Positions 32,207-41,171 of a stretch of DNA of 64,000 nt are shown here, piece by piece. The translations under genes and the position numbers were made by a program. The notes under the pieces are model-generated. The model did not search any database and was not told the DNA's origin. It saw nothing but the letters and a program-made list of their open reading frames with translations. The DNA is from Synechococcus sp. CC9605 (GTDB taxonomy: Bacteria > Cyanobacteriota > Cyanobacteriia > PCC-6307 > Cyanobiaceae): contig NC_007516.1 in NCBI RefSeq assembly GCF_000012625.1, positions 682,001-746,000 of the forward strand, given 5' to 3'. Each line of letters starts with the position of its first letter. Position 1 is the first letter of the stretch.

Positions 32207-32584
32207 TCAAAGGCGGCGGCGGAATCCGTCGTAACGATCGGAACGATCGCTCTCCTCTGCTTTGCTAAGGCGCCATACGTTACGGCTGACCCGGCGGGCG
32301 ACGAGACCACCGCGCTCCACCCGTTCCGTTCCGGGGCGGGCCCCCAGCAGCACGCTCACCTCCGCTGTGGTGAGGGGAGCACCGGTTTCGATGGCCAACG
32401 AGGTAAGTTCCAGCCGTTGACGCAGCTGACGCAGACGCTCACTGTCTGCATTTCCTGATGCCTCCAGCCAGGGCAGATCCACCTGGCCATCCTGCGCAAG
32501 CCGTTGCATCAGGCCGAAGCTCACCATCCCAAGGGCTTGATCAGCGTTGAGATCCACTGGCTTCAAAGAAGATTGCTCTGTCAT
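32207..32584 (-). CDS. conserved hypothetical protein upstream of chlN
   Basis: 125 residues with a mostly helical, charged character. A winged-helix-like segment is suggested by TTAEVSVLLGARPGTERVERGGLVARRVSRNVWRL, but the match is not secure. There is no signal peptide or membrane segment. Its direction matches chlN and it starts 119 bases from the divergent csoS1D, so it could be a small regulator. That role is inferred only from position and the helix pattern. Confidence 0.7.
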   Translation of the reverse strand: MTEQSSLKPVDLNADQALGMVSFGLMQRLAQDGQVDLPWLEASGNADSERLRQLRQRLELTSLAIETGAPLTTAEVSVLLGARPGTERVERGGLVARRVSRNVWRLSKAEESDRSDRYDGFRRRL

Positions 32585-32702
32585 TGCAAGATCTCTAGAG
32601 GGGTTCTCCGGAAGTTATCGGCTGTTTTTTAAGGCGCAAGACCGCAGGCTCTAACTCTTTATTGGGCCGTTTCAGCTGAATTCATCCGGTACACTCCCCG
32701 CC

Positions 32703-33488
32703 ATGACCCGTTTTGCCAGCTTCGATGCTCGGGAGCGGCGACGCGGCGGTAGTGCTCTCGTCACCGGCACTGAGGTGACCCCCCAGCAGGGGGGGGCGAG
32801 CTGTGTTGTGACAACGGATTCTGAGTCGCCCCGGCTGTTGCGGCAAAACAGCCATGTGCAGTCGATCGAACTGCGAACCCACGTGTTCATCGACTCGCTG
32901 CAGCCGCAACTTGCGGCTTATATGGGTTCGGTGAGCCAGGGATTTCTGCCCATCCCCGGAGATGCTTGCCTCTGGATGGAGGTGTCACCGGGCATGGCGG
33001 TGCACCGGGTGACGGACATCGCACTGAAGGCCAGCAACGTCCGTCTCGGCCAGATGGTGGTGGAGCGGGCGTTCGGTTCGATGGCCCTCTATCACCGCGA
33101 CCAAAGCACGGTGCTCCATTCCGGAGATGTGGTGCTGGAAGCGATTGGGAGCACCATCGATCAGCGTTCTCCAGCCGATGTGAGCTGGACGGAAGTGATC
33201 CGGGCGATCACGCCCGACCATGCTGTGCTGATCAACCGGCAGAACCGACGCGGCTCAATGATCGAAGCCGGGATGAGCATGTTCATCCTGGAGACGGAGC
33301 CTGCCGGATACGTGTTGATCGCTGCCAACGAAGCAGAAAAAGCCTCCAACATCACCTTGGTGGACGTGAAAGCGGTGGGTGCTTTCGGACGTCTCACCCT
33401 GGCGGGACGGGAAGGTGATGTGGAGGAAGCGGCCGCGGCGGCGATGCGTGCCATCGACCACGTCAACAGCAACGCAAGGCTGCGCTGA
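32703..33488 (+). CDS. csoS1D: carboxysome shell protein CsoS1D (tandem BMC)
   Basis: 261 residues. After a polar N-terminal extension of about 50 residues, two successive BMC domains can be traced: one around [20 protein letters not shown] to FGSMALYHR, and one around [17 protein letters not shown] to [22 protein letters not shown] trimer of this protein makes a pseudohexamer with a large, gated pore, thought to pass bigger metabolites such as RuBP. It sits apart from the main cso operon, with the oppositely oriented rdgB between them, an arrangement seen in marine picocyanobacteria. Confidence 0.93.
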   Translation: MTRFASFDARERRRGGSALVTGTEVTPQQGGASCVVTTDSESPRLLRQNSHVQSIELRTHVFIDSLQPQLAAYMGSVSQGFLPIPGDACLWMEVSPGMAVHRVTDIALKASNVRLGQMVVERAFGSMALYHRDQSTVLHSGDVVLEAIGSTIDQRSPADVSWTEVIRAITPDHAVLINRQNRRGSMIEAGMSMFILETEPAGYVLIAANEAEKASNITLVDVKAVGAFGRLTLAGREGDVEEAAAAAMRAIDHVNSNARLR

Positions 33489-33507
33489 GCGCTCAAGCCA
33501 GCTCGGA

Positions 33508-34113
33508 TCAGCGCAGGTTCAGCAGATCACGCAACTGTGGTGCCAGAGCACGCGCCGCCTTGCCGCGGCTGCCCAGGCGGCTGAGCTGAGCCGCATTCAG
33601 TTCGCCGTAGGTGCAACGGGCTTCCCGCACCCAAAGCAGGGATTCGAATCCGCCGCCGGCGTAGGCCGGGGCACTCAGGAGTTCGCCCCAGCAAATTCCC
33701 TCCGCCGCGGCACGACAGCTGCCGGAAGGATCACACAACACCATCGTGCTGCGGAAACAGGCACTGCGATAAGGCGAGCCCACCAGCTCGCTAAGAATAC
33801 GCTGAACCTTGGCGTCGTTGCCCTCGGCGTAGCGGGCGGAATACAGACCCGGTGCGCCTTGAAGAGCATCTACCTCAAGACCTGAATCGTCAGCCAAGGC
33901 CCAGCAGCCAGTACTCAGAGCTGCTGCATTGGCCTTCAGCTCTGCGTTTTCACGATATGTGCTTCCCGTCTCTTCAACGTCCAGATCGGCAGGTTGACGC
34001 TGCACGTTCAGAGGAAGTGGTCCCAGCATGGCCTCGATTTCGGCAACCTTGATTGGGTTGCCCGTGGCGATGGTGAGCTGAAGTGCCAAGGAGGGCCAAC
34101 AAACGGCCTTCAT
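33508..34113 (-). CDS. rdgB: non-canonical purine NTP pyrophosphatase (RdgB/HAM1)
   Basis: 201 residues. It removes ITP/XTP/dITP from the nucleotide pool. The substrate-binding N-terminal LTIATGNPIKVAEIEAML, the central ADDSGLEVDAL and PGLYSARYA, and the C-terminal GSRGKAARAL segments are characteristic. It is embedded in the carboxysome region but transcribed oppositely. The association is conserved in position and not necessarily functional. Confidence 0.93.
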   Translation of the reverse strand: MKAVCWPSLALQLTIATGNPIKVAEIEAMLGPLPLNVQRQPADLDVEETGSTYRENAELKANAAALSTGCWALADDSGLEVDALQGAPGLYSARYAEGNDAKVQRILSELVGSPYRSACFRSTMVLCDPSGSCRAAAEGICWGELLSAPAYAGGGFESLLWVREARCTYGELNAAQLSRLGSRGKAARALAPQLRDLLNLR

Positions 34114-34442
34114 TGTGCGGGCTGGTTGGGGCTAGGGGCTAACAATCTCTGAATTCGACCCAGCGACACCCGTTTGGGTTGAACATTCCACCCCGTAGCA
34201 AGGCTTTGGGAAGGTGACGCAACATGAACCTATGGAGCCTCACCACCGTCGACAACGACTTGTGGGGATGTGATCACACGAACCACCACAGCAGACCGGA
34301 ACAGTGAGGCACAGGGTGATAAGCCGGGCTTATTTAGTTCACTATGGACAGTGATCGAGAAAGTCGTCCAAATCGCTTGACGGGAAGGGTTCTGGCGAAG
34401 CAATGTCCCCAGCGAACATTCCACCCTTTCTCCCGGTAGGCA
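34114..34442. other. leader region of the carboxysome operon
   Basis: 329 bases without a gene between rdgB and csoS1, expected to contain the main cso/cbb promoter and its regulator sites. A 13-base direct repeat, GAACATTCCACCC, occurs at 34181-34193 and 34414-34426. I cannot identify a convincing -10/-35 pair by eye. A CbbR-type regulator site would be plausible but is not proved here. Confidence 0.5.
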
Positions 34443-34754
34443 ATGGCTAACGAAACCATGGGCATCGCCCTCGGCATGATCGAGACCCGCGGTCTGGTCC
34501 CCGCCATCGAGGCAGCTGATGCCATGACCAAGGCTGCTGAAGTGCGCCTGATCGGTCGTGAGTTCGTCGGCGGCGGCTACGTCACCGTTCTGGTTCGCGG
34601 CGAAACTGGCGCTGTCAACGCTGCTGTGCGCGCTGGCGCTGACGCTTGCGAGCGCGTCGGTGACGGCCTGGTCGCTGCTCACATCATTGCCCGCCCCCAC
34701 CGCGAAGTGGAGCCTGCTCTGGGCAACGGCAACTTCCTTGGTCAGAAGGACTGA
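34443..34754 (+). CDS. csoS1: carboxysome shell hexamer protein CsoS1
   Basis: 103 residues, a single BMC domain: MGIALGMIETRGLVPAIEAA, TKAAEVRLIGREFVGGGYVT and the pore-region HIIARPHREVE. Hexamers tile the facets of the carboxysome shell and let bicarbonate and RuBP through small charged pores. It is the first gene of the operon and among the most highly expressed. A short stem-loop (GCCTC/GAGGC, 34768-34781) separates it from cbbL 71 bases downstream. Confidence 0.97.
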   Translation: MANETMGIALGMIETRGLVPAIEAADAMTKAAEVRLIGREFVGGGYVTVLVRGETGAVNAAVRAGADACERVGDGLVAAHIIARPHREVEPALGNGNFLGQKD

Positions 34755-34767
34755 GATTTTCCGCTGA

Positions 34768-34781
34768 GCCTCTGACGAGGC
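34768..34781 (+). promoter_or_regulatory. small stem-loop between csoS1 and cbbL
   Basis: GCCTC and GAGGC pair around a TGAC loop 14 bases after the csoS1 stop. There is no T-run, so it is not a terminator. It could protect the csoS1 or cbbL mRNA end after processing. It is weaker than the hairpins after cbbL and cbbS. Confidence 0.4.
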
Positions 34782-34825
34782 ACGCGCACGTCTCAACCTC
34801 TTCACCGACCTAACGGAGTTTTCCC

Positions 34826-36241
34826 ATGAGCAAGAAGTACGACGCTGGGGTCAAGGAGTACAGGGATACCTACTGGACTCCTGATTACGTCCCCCTCGAC
34901 ACCGACCTGCTGGCCTGCTTCAAGTGCACCGGCCAAGAAGGTGTGCCCAAGGAAGAAGTTGCCGCTGCTGTGGCTGCTGAATCCTCCACCGGCACCTGGT
35001 CCACTGTGTGGTCCGAGCTCCTTACCGATCTCGACTTCTACAAAGGCCGTTGCTACCGCATCGAAGACGTCCCTGGTGACAAGGAGTCTTTCTATGCCTT
35101 CATCGCCTACCCCCTCGACCTGTTCGAAGAGGGTTCCATTACCAACGTTCTGACCTCCCTGGTCGGCAATGTGTTCGGTTTCAAGGCTCTGCGCCACCTC
35201 CGTCTGGAAGACATCCGCTTCCCGATGGCGTTCATCAAGAGCTGCTACGGCCCGCCGAACGGCATCCAGGTCGAGCGCGACCGGATGAACAAGTATGGCC
35301 GTCCTTTGCTTGGTTGCACCATCAAGCCGAAGCTCGGCCTGAGCGGTAAGAACTACGGCCGTGTTGTCTATGAATGCCTGCGTGGCGGTCTGGACTTCAC
35401 CAAGGACGACGAGAACATCAACTCCCAGCCCTTCCAGCGTTGGCAGAACCGCTTCGAATTCGTTGCGGAAGCCATCAAGCTGTCCGAGCAGGAGACCGGC
35501 GAGCGCAAGGGTCACTACCTCAACGTGACTGCCAACACTCCCGAGGAGATGTACGAGCGCGCTGAGTTCGCCAAGGAACTCGGCATGCCGATCATCATGC
35601 ACGACTTCATCACCGGTGGCTTCACGGCCAACACCGGTCTGTCGAAGTGGTGCCGCAAGAACGGCATGTTGCTGCACATCCACCGCGCCATGCACGCAGT
35701 GATCGACCGTCACCCCAAGCACGGCATCCACTTCCGCGTTCTCGCCAAGTGTCTGCGTCTGTCCGGTGGTGACCAGCTCCACACCGGCACCGTGGTCGGC
35801 AAGCTGGAAGGTGATCGTCAGACCACCCTCGGCTACATCGACCAGCTGCGCGAATCCTTCGTGCCCGAAGACCGCAGCCGCGGCAACTTCTTTGATCAGG
35901 ACTGGGGTTCCATGCCTGGCGTGTTCGCCGTTGCTTCCGGCGGTATCCACGTGTGGCACATGCCCGCCCTGGTCACCATCTTCGGCGACGACTCCGTTCT
36001 TCAGTTCGGTGGTGGTACCCACGGTCACCCCTGGGGCTCCGCTGCAGGTGCTGCTGCCAACCGTGTGGCCCTCGAGGCCTGCGTCAAGGCACGCAACGCC
36101 GGCCGTCATCTCGAGAAAGAGAGCCGCGACATCCTCACGGAAGCCGCGAAGCACAGCCCTGAGCTGGCCATCGCCCTCGAGACCTGGAAGGAGATCAAGT
36201 TCGAGTTCGACACCGTCGACAAGCTCGACGTCCAGAACTGA
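34826..36241 (+). CDS. cbbL: RuBisCO large subunit, form IA
   Basis: 471 residues, the size of proteobacterial-type form IA enzymes. It fixes CO2 onto RuBP inside the carboxysome. Visible features are [19 protein letters not shown], the carbamylated-lysine site [11 protein letters not shown], the loop-6 lysine region in [12 protein letters not shown], and [14 protein letters not shown] Shine-Dalgarno lies in front of the ATG (CGGAGTTTTCCCATG). It binds the N-terminal repeats of CsoS2, which recruits it to the assembling carboxysome. Confidence 0.99.
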   Translation: MSKKYDAGVKEYRDTYWTPDYVPLDTDLLACFKCTGQEGVPKEEVAAAVAAESSTGTWSTVWSELLTDLDFYKGRCYRIEDVPGDKESFYAFIAYPLDLFEEGSITNVLTSLVGNVFGFKALRHLRLEDIRFPMAFIKSCYGPPNGIQVERDRMNKYGRPLLGCTIKPKLGLSGKNYGRVVYECLRGGLDFTKDDENINSQPFQRWQNRFEFVAEAIKLSEQETGERKGHYLNVTANTPEEMYERAEFAKELGMPIIMHDFITGGFTANTGLSKWCRKNGMLLHIHRAMHAVIDRHPKHGIHFRVLAKCLRLSGGDQLHTGTVVGKLEGDRQTTLGYIDQLRESFVPEDRSRGNFFDQDWGSMPGVFAVASGGIHVWHMPALVTIFGDDSVLQFGGGTHGHPWGSAAGAAANRVALEACVKARNAGRHLEKESRDILTEAAKHSPELAIALETWKEIKFEFDTVDKLDVQN

Positions 36242-36251
36242 TCGTCTCAAC

Positions 36252-36272
36252 GGCCGGTTGATGCAACCGGCC
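36252..36272 (+). terminator. strong hairpin between cbbL and cbbS (attenuator/mRNA stabiliser)
   Basis: A perfect nine-base stem, GGCCGGTTG at 36252-36260 and CAACCGGCC at 36264-36272, with a three-base loop, starts 11 bases after the cbbL stop. It is followed by ACCCCTTTTTC. It could partly terminate or protect the 3' end of cbbL mRNA, and so set the ratio of cbbL to the genes downstream. Confidence 0.7.
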
Positions 36273-36300
36273 ACCCCTTTTTCTTACACCCAGGATCCCC

Positions 36301-36642
36301 ATGCCTTTCCAGAGCACCGTGGGTGACTATCAAACAGTCGCCACCCTGGAGACCTTCGGCTTCCTCCCGCCGATGACCCAGGACGAGATCTACGACCAGA
36401 TCGCCTACATCATTGCCCAGGGTTGGAGCCCGCTCGTTGAGCACGTCCACCCCAGCAACTGCATGGCCACCTACTGGTCGTATTGGAAGCTCCCCTTCTT
36501 CGGTGAGAAGGATCTGAACGTCGTTGTCAGTGAGCTCGAGGCTTGCCACCGCGCATACCCCGACCATCACGTGCGCATCGTCGGTTACGACGCCTACACC
36601 CAGAGCCAGGGTGCCTGCTTCGTGGTTTTCGAAGGACGCTGA
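36301..36642 (+). CDS. cbbS: RuBisCO small subunit, form IA
   Basis: 113 residues. It caps the L8 core at top and bottom. VATLETFGFLPPMTQDEIYDQ, ATYWSYWKLPFFGEKD and YPDHHVRIVGYDAYTQSQGACFVVF are the conserved segments of form I small subunits. The protein is shorter than plant forms, as expected for the alpha-carboxysomal type. It is flanked on both sides by strong hairpins. Confidence 0.98.
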   Translation: MPFQSTVGDYQTVATLETFGFLPPMTQDEIYDQIAYIIAQGWSPLVEHVHPSNCMATYWSYWKLPFFGEKDLNVVVSELEACHRAYPDHHVRIVGYDAYTQSQGACFVVFEGR

Positions 36643-36662
36643 TCCTTCTAACCCTTGGTTCC

Positions 36663-36695
36663 GAGCCCTGACCTGATCAGGGCTCCAGCTTTTTC
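36663..36695 (+). terminator. rho-independent terminator/attenuator between cbbS and csoS2
   Basis: GAGCCCTGA (36663-36671) and TCAGGGCTC (36677-36685) pair perfectly around a five-base loop, followed by CAGCTTTTT. It has the form of a true terminator inside the operon. Partial readthrough would explain why RuBisCO is made in large excess over the CsoS2/CsoSCA proteins encoded beyond it. Confidence 0.75.
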
Positions 36696-36743
36696 CGGAG
36701 GGGCAAGTGCCCTTCCACCTCACGACGACATCCTCGGGCGGAC

Positions 36744-39104
36744 ATGGCAAGACTCTCCAGTCGCGAACTCGCACTTGAACGCCGCAAGGCGCTGACCACT
36801 TCTGGTAAGAAGTCCTCGGTAGCGGCTGGTGATGGCGCCAACCGTGTTCGCACCGTTGTTGATGCCCGTCCCACCCGCACCAACGCAGCCGCAGCTGCTG
36901 AGCCTGCCTCTGCACCTGCTACCCCCGCTGCTGTAGCTCCGCAGCGGACCACATCTTTCACAGCTGCTCCTGCAAACCGCAGCTCCCAGGTCAAGCCGCA
37001 TCGCGATCCCAGCCGCGAATTGGTGCTCGCCCGTCGTGATGCCCTGTCCCGCCGCGGTAAGACCGCAGACACCAGCCGCGATCGCAACCGCGCTGATGTT
37101 GCCCGTCAAACCAAGGCCGCTGCTCCTGCAGCTGCACCCGCTGAAACCACCAAGAGCTGTGGCTGCGGTGGCAAGCGTGCCTATGAAAAGGCTTCCCTGA
37201 GTGCTCCGGCCCCCAAGCTTTCTGGTCGCACCGAACGCCGTTCGGCCACTCCCAAACGTCGTGCCATTGAGAACTCCAGCCGCGCGCTGGTGCTGGCCCG
37301 TCGTGAAGCCATGGCTAAGCACGGCAAAACTGCTGGCAAGCAACCCACCAGCGCAGCAGCCGTTGCCCGTCAGGCCAACCCTGACCTCACCAGCCGTGAG
37401 TTGGCCCAACAGGTGCGTGAGCTACGCACCAAGGCCGGCGCCCGCAACAAGCAAAGCGCTGGTGTGACTCGCCCCACCGGTCCCAACCGCCATGGCGCCA
37501 AGCAAGCCGCTGCCGCTGATGCCCACTGGAAGGTGGGTGAAAGCACCACCACAAGCGGCCAGACCGTGACCGGCACCCAGGCAAACCGCTCGGTGAAAAC
37601 CACCGGCAACGAAGCCAGCACCTGCCGTTCGATCACCGGTACCGAGTACCTGGGCGCCGAAGTCTTCCAGACCTTCTGCCAGACCGCTCCCGCTGCCACC
37701 ACTCCGGCCAAGGTGCGCGTCACCGCCACCAGCCACGGCAACCGCGTCACCGGCAATGAAGTCGGCCGTTCCGAAAAGGTCACCGGCGATGAGCCCGGCA
37801 CTTGCAAGAGCGTGACCGGCACCGAGTACATCTCCGCCAACCAGTCCGCTGCCTATTGCGGTGGTGGCGTGACCCCCCCGCGCAAGGTGGGCCACAGCCT
37901 CACCGAACGGGGGCGTCCTGTGAGTGGCGTGATGGTGGGCCGCTCCGCCAGCGTCACTGGGGATGAAGTCGGTGCCAACCGCAGCCTCACCGGCGATCAG
38001 TACCTCGGCTCAGATCCCCTGCCCGAAGGTCGTCCTGCAGCCAAGGTGGGCCTTTCCGGAACCCTCTCCGGCACTGGCGTGACTGGCACCATGGTGGGCC
38101 GTTCGGCTCAGGTCACTGGAGATGAGTTTGGCTCCTGCCACCGCGTTACTGGTGACCAATACATCAGTGCCGAGCAGGTGAATGCCTTCTGTGGCTCCAA
38201 GCCCGAACCCGAAGCCGCCAAAGTTGGTTTCAGCGTCACCAACCGCAACCAGGTGGTGAGCGGCACCCGCACGGGTCGTTCGGAGAACGTGACGGGCGAC
38301 GAGCCCGGCAGCTGCCAGGCCGTCACCGGCACCCCGTATGCAGGCCTTGAGCAGGCCGGCCAACACTGCGGAACCTCTGCAGTTCAGGCCATCCGTGAGC
38401 GCACACCAGTGCGTGTCGGCACCCCTTCCGCTGCCATGACCGGCATCCAACCCGGTGTGGGTGGTGTGATGACCGGCGACAAGCGTGGCGCTTGTGAAGC
38501 AGTCACCGGCACGCCCTACGTGGGTGCTGATCAGCTGGCCGCTGCCTGTGGTGCTGATGCTCCCGCTGGCACCGACACCCATGGCCAAGCCCCTGAGGGT
38601 GCTGCCTGGACCCGTTTCAGCGTGGTGTCTCCCGCCCGTGCTGCCCAGCAGCAACGTGAGGCCAATTCCGGTGTGACAGGCACGTCCTATGAGCAGGGGA
38701 ATCGCATCACCGGCCCTTTTGACATGGCTGGCGGCAAGGTGACCGGTACGGAGCAGTTCCGCTTCGACAACCGCGAGTTCCAGAACCGTCAGCAGCGCCA
38801 GTTCCAGCCCACCGTGGCTGTGGTCAGCGAGCCTTCCGAGAAGCCTGCATCCCGGGTGACCGGCGAGGGCTCTTCCACCAAGATCACTGGTGACGACTGG
38901 GATCGTGGTGAGCACGTGACCGGTACTGAGGGTGCTTCGGCCCGCCGTCGTAACCCCAGCCGGCCCGGCCCGATGAGTGCAATGTCTCCCTTCGAGCGCA
39001 AGCGCAACGAAGAGACCGAATGGCCTGTGAGCCGCGTGACCGGTTCCAGCGGCAACACCGAGAAGGGTTCCCTGATCACCGTCTCCGGCGGCGCACGGGG
39101 CTGA
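36744..39104 (+). CDS. csoS2: carboxysome assembly scaffold protein CsoS2
   Basis: 786 residues, intrinsically disordered, linking RuBisCO to the shell. Four N-terminal repeats (for example SSRELALERRKAL, SRELVLARRDALSRRGK, SRALVLARREAMAKHGK and SRELAQQVRELRTKAG) bind RuBisCO. About six middle repeats of VTG-rich sequence (about residues 255-600) follow, most with two cysteines (for example STCRSITGTEYLG...FC). A C-terminal domain anchors to the shell (VTGTSYEQGNRITGPF). The third M-repeat lacks both cysteines. The run of seven C at 37873-37879 forms a possible slippery site (see findings). Confidence 0.97.
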   Translation: MARLSSRELALERRKALTTSGKKSSVAAGDGANRVRTVVDARPTRTNAAAAAEPASAPATPAAVAPQRTTSFTAAPANRSSQVKPHRDPSRELVLARRDALSRRGKTADTSRDRNRADVARQTKAAAPAAAPAETTKSCGCGGKRAYEKASLSAPAPKLSGRTERRSATPKRRAIENSSRALVLARREAMAKHGKTAGKQPTSAAAVARQANPDLTSRELAQQVRELRTKAGARNKQSAGVTRPTGPNRHGAKQAAAADAHWKVGESTTTSGQTVTGTQANRSVKTTGNEASTCRSITGTEYLGAEVFQTFCQTAPAATTPAKVRVTATSHGNRVTGNEVGRSEKVTGDEPGTCKSVTGTEYISANQSAAYCGGGVTPPRKVGHSLTERGRPVSGVMVGRSASVTGDEVGANRSLTGDQYLGSDPLPEGRPAAKVGLSGTLSGTGVTGTMVGRSAQVTGDEFGSCHRVTGDQYISAEQVNAFCGSKPEPEAAKVGFSVTNRNQVVSGTRTGRSENVTGDEPGSCQAVTGTPYAGLEQAGQHCGTSAVQAIRERTPVRVGTPSAAMTGIQPGVGGVMTGDKRGACEAVTGTPYVGADQLAAACGADAPAGTDTHGQAPEGAAWTRFSVVSPARAAQQQREANSGVTGTSYEQGNRITGPFDMAGGKVTGTEQFRFDNREFQNRQQRQFQPTVAVVSEPSEKPASRVTGEGSSTKITGDDWDRGEHVTGTEGASARRRNPSRPGPMSAMSPFERKRNEETEWPVSRVTGSSGNTEKGSLITVSGGARG

Positions 39105-39111
39105 TTCATTG

Positions 39112-40857
39112 ATGGTTCGCTCCAAGCCTCTCCGTGGCGGGCGACCTCAGGCCCCCTCGGCACCCACCCGTCGCCAGCTTCAACAGCTGGCTCCAAGCTC
39201 TGATTCCCTTCAGACCACGTCTGAAGTCGAGTCCTCCACCCGCAAGGCCGCTCTGGATCGCCGCCGTGCCCTCACCACCGCGGGCAAGGCCGCTCAACTC
39301 GGTGGCGGCTCGGTTGGTGGTGGTCGGATTCGCTCCCGCAAGGACGTTCAGCGCCCCGCTCCCTCTCAGCCAGGTTGGGTCCGCCGTGAGAAGGCAGCCA
39401 CCAGGGCGGTTCCTTTCAATTTGAGCCGCAGCTCTCTGCCGATCACCCATCGGCGCCATCCGTTGACGGATGCAGCGGCGAATGCAGGTCTTCAGGCCTA
39501 CGAGCAGGAGATCAAGGGCCGCTTTGATCGGATTGTTCCTTTGCTCCAGCAGGTATCAGCGCTTCAGCACGAAACCGATTTCATTCCCCAGGCCCAGCGT
39601 TTGTGCCGGGCCGAACTCGGCTTTGATCTGCCGGATCACATCATGCAGCGGGCCTGGGTTCGCCCCCTCGACATGCGCGCTCTGTTCGCCTGGTGCGTGT
39701 TCGAAAGCCACCGTCTATTCAGTGACCGGTTCTTCCAGGATGACCCCCTGGATGCCGGAACGGGCAGTGCTGCCTCCCGGGAGTTCGAACAGTTCTTGCT
39801 CGACTGCGGTGTTCATCTGCTCGACCTGACGCCCTGTGCCGATGGTCGCCTAGCCCACACCGTTGCCTATGCCCTGCGCATTCCCTTCAGCGCTGTGCGT
39901 CGCCGCTCTCACGCTGGCGCCATGTTCGACGTGGAGAACACGGTGAACCGCTGGGTCAAAACCGAGCATCGACGCTACCGCGAAAGTTCACCCAATCCCT
40001 CCACCGAACCGACCCGTTACCTGAAGGTGGTTACGTACCACTTCAGTTCCCTCGATCCCTCCCATCAGGGCTGCGCTGCCCATGGCAGCAACGACGAGTT
40101 GGCGGCAGCGGCGGGCCACCAACGCTTGCTCGACTTCCGTGAGTCGGTGGAAAACAGCTTCTGCTGCGGTGCCTCCGTTGATCTTCTCCTGATCGGTCTC
40201 GATACAGATACCGATGCGATCCGGGTGCACCCCCCAAGCCGTGACAGCGAAATGGTGCTCGACCGTTGGCTCTGTGCCAGGGAACTGCATGCCGCCACGG
40301 CATCGATGAGTGCCGATCAAGCCATGGCACAGATTGCTGAAGCCGTTGAGAGCTCGGCTCCTGGCCCCATGGATGCCGGGATGGTGTCGTTCCTGACCCG
40401 GTTGCTCGCCAATAACTTCTCCCAGATCGATTACGTGCAGGATCTGCACGGGGGCACCTACCCCGATGCCGGCCATGCAGAGCGTTTCATTGGCGTTGGC
40501 ATCGGCTTCAAAGAGGTGCATCTGCGCAACCTCACCTATTTCGCCCACCTCGACACCGTCGAGGAGGGCGCCCCTGATCTCGATGTGGGCGTGAAAATTT
40601 TCAAGGGTCTGAATGTGTCCCGTGATCTGCCCATTCCAGTTGTGGTGCGTTTCGACTATTCCGGCCGTGTCCCGGGTGCTCGGGAACGGGCCATCGCCGA
40701 TTGCCAACGTGTGAACCGTGCCATCGCCGATCGCTACGCAGCTCTCGTTGATGAGGGCCTGCTCCACACTTGTCTCACCATTCGCGACCGCAACCAGACG
40801 GCTCCGGCCGAGGTCGTCGGTTCCACGCTCGATCCGCAACTTCCGGAGGCTCACTGA
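39112..40857 (+). CDS. csoSCA: carboxysomal beta-carbonic anhydrase CsoSCA (CsoS3)
   Basis: 581 residues from ATG 39112; a TTG three bases earlier is in frame but unlikely. It dehydrates bicarbonate to CO2 inside the carboxysome. The first 110 residues are a disordered, basic targeting region. Then come a helical N-terminal domain, a catalytic domain (ligand cysteines and histidine around residues 250-400, including HQGCAAHGSNDELAAAAG), and a C-terminal domain that is a degenerate repeat without the zinc ligands. It begins seven bases after the csoS2 stop. Confidence 0.96.
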   Translation: MVRSKPLRGGRPQAPSAPTRRQLQQLAPSSDSLQTTSEVESSTRKAALDRRRALTTAGKAAQLGGGSVGGGRIRSRKDVQRPAPSQPGWVRREKAATRAVPFNLSRSSLPITHRRHPLTDAAANAGLQAYEQEIKGRFDRIVPLLQQVSALQHETDFIPQAQRLCRAELGFDLPDHIMQRAWVRPLDMRALFAWCVFESHRLFSDRFFQDDPLDAGTGSAASREFEQFLLDCGVHLLDLTPCADGRLAHTVAYALRIPFSAVRRRSHAGAMFDVENTVNRWVKTEHRRYRESSPNPSTEPTRYLKVVTYHFSSLDPSHQGCAAHGSNDELAAAAGHQRLLDFRESVENSFCCGASVDLLLIGLDTDTDAIRVHPPSRDSEMVLDRWLCARELHAATASMSADQAMAQIAEAVESSAPGPMDAGMVSFLTRLLANNFSQIDYVQDLHGGTYPDAGHAERFIGVGIGFKEVHLRNLTYFAHLDTVEEGAPDLDVGVKIFKGLNVSRDLPIPVVVRFDYSGRVPGARERAIADCQRVNRAIADRYAALVDEGLLHTCLTIRDRNQTAPAEVVGSTLDPQLPEAH

Positions 40858-40859
40858 TC

Positions 40860-41171
40860 ATGCTCATCGTCAAGGTCGTCAAGCCGCTCGTTTCCACCAA
40901 CCGGATCCCCGATTTCGAGCACAAGCACCTCCAGGTGGTGCTGGATGGCAGCACCAAGAAGGTGGCCGTCGATGCGGTGGGTGCGAAACCTGGTGACTGG
41001 GTGATCTGCGTCAGCAGCTCGGCCGCCCGTGAAGCCGCCGGCAGCAAGTCGTATCCCAGTGACCTCACAATCGTGGGGATCATTGACCACTGGGAACCCG
41101 ACCCCCCAAAGACCTCCGCTCCCTCTCCATCCCCGAGCCCCAGCAAACCCGCGGGAGGCAATGCCAGCTGA
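40860..41171 (+). CDS. csoS4A: carboxysome vertex pentamer protein CsoS4A
   Basis: 103 residues from ATG 40860. BMV/EutN-CcmL family: MLIVKVVKPLVSTNRIPDFE, the KKVAVDAVGAKPGDWVIC strand and SDLTIVGIIDHWE. Five copies form the pentamer that closes icosahedral vertices. The C-terminus carries a Pro/Ser-rich extension (PSPSPSPSKPAGG) not needed for the fold. Its stop shares one base with the csoS4B start. Confidence 0.94.
   Translation: MLIVKVVKPLVSTNRIPDFEHKHLQVVLDGSTKKVAVDAVGAKPGDWVICVSSSAAREAAGSKSYPSDLTIVGIIDHWEPDPPKTSAPSPSPSPSKPAGGNAS

Noticed and set aside
33635-33660. GATTCGAATCC resembling a tRNA T-arm
   Set aside because: It lies inside the rdgB coding sequence and no acceptor or anticodon arms can be formed around it.
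34802-36274. 490-residue minus-strand open frame
   Set aside because: It is wholly antisense to cbbL, has no protein-like pattern, and arises from the strong third-position GC bias of that highly expressed gene.
37530-38580. Tandem repeats in csoS2 as a possible CRISPR or satellite
   Set aside because: Repeats are about 150 bases, diverged at the DNA level, and encode the known M-repeats; there are no spacers.
38010-39125. 371-residue minus-strand open frame
   Set aside because: It is antisense to the csoS2 repeats; its Gly/Ala/His-rich repeats mirror those of the coding strand.
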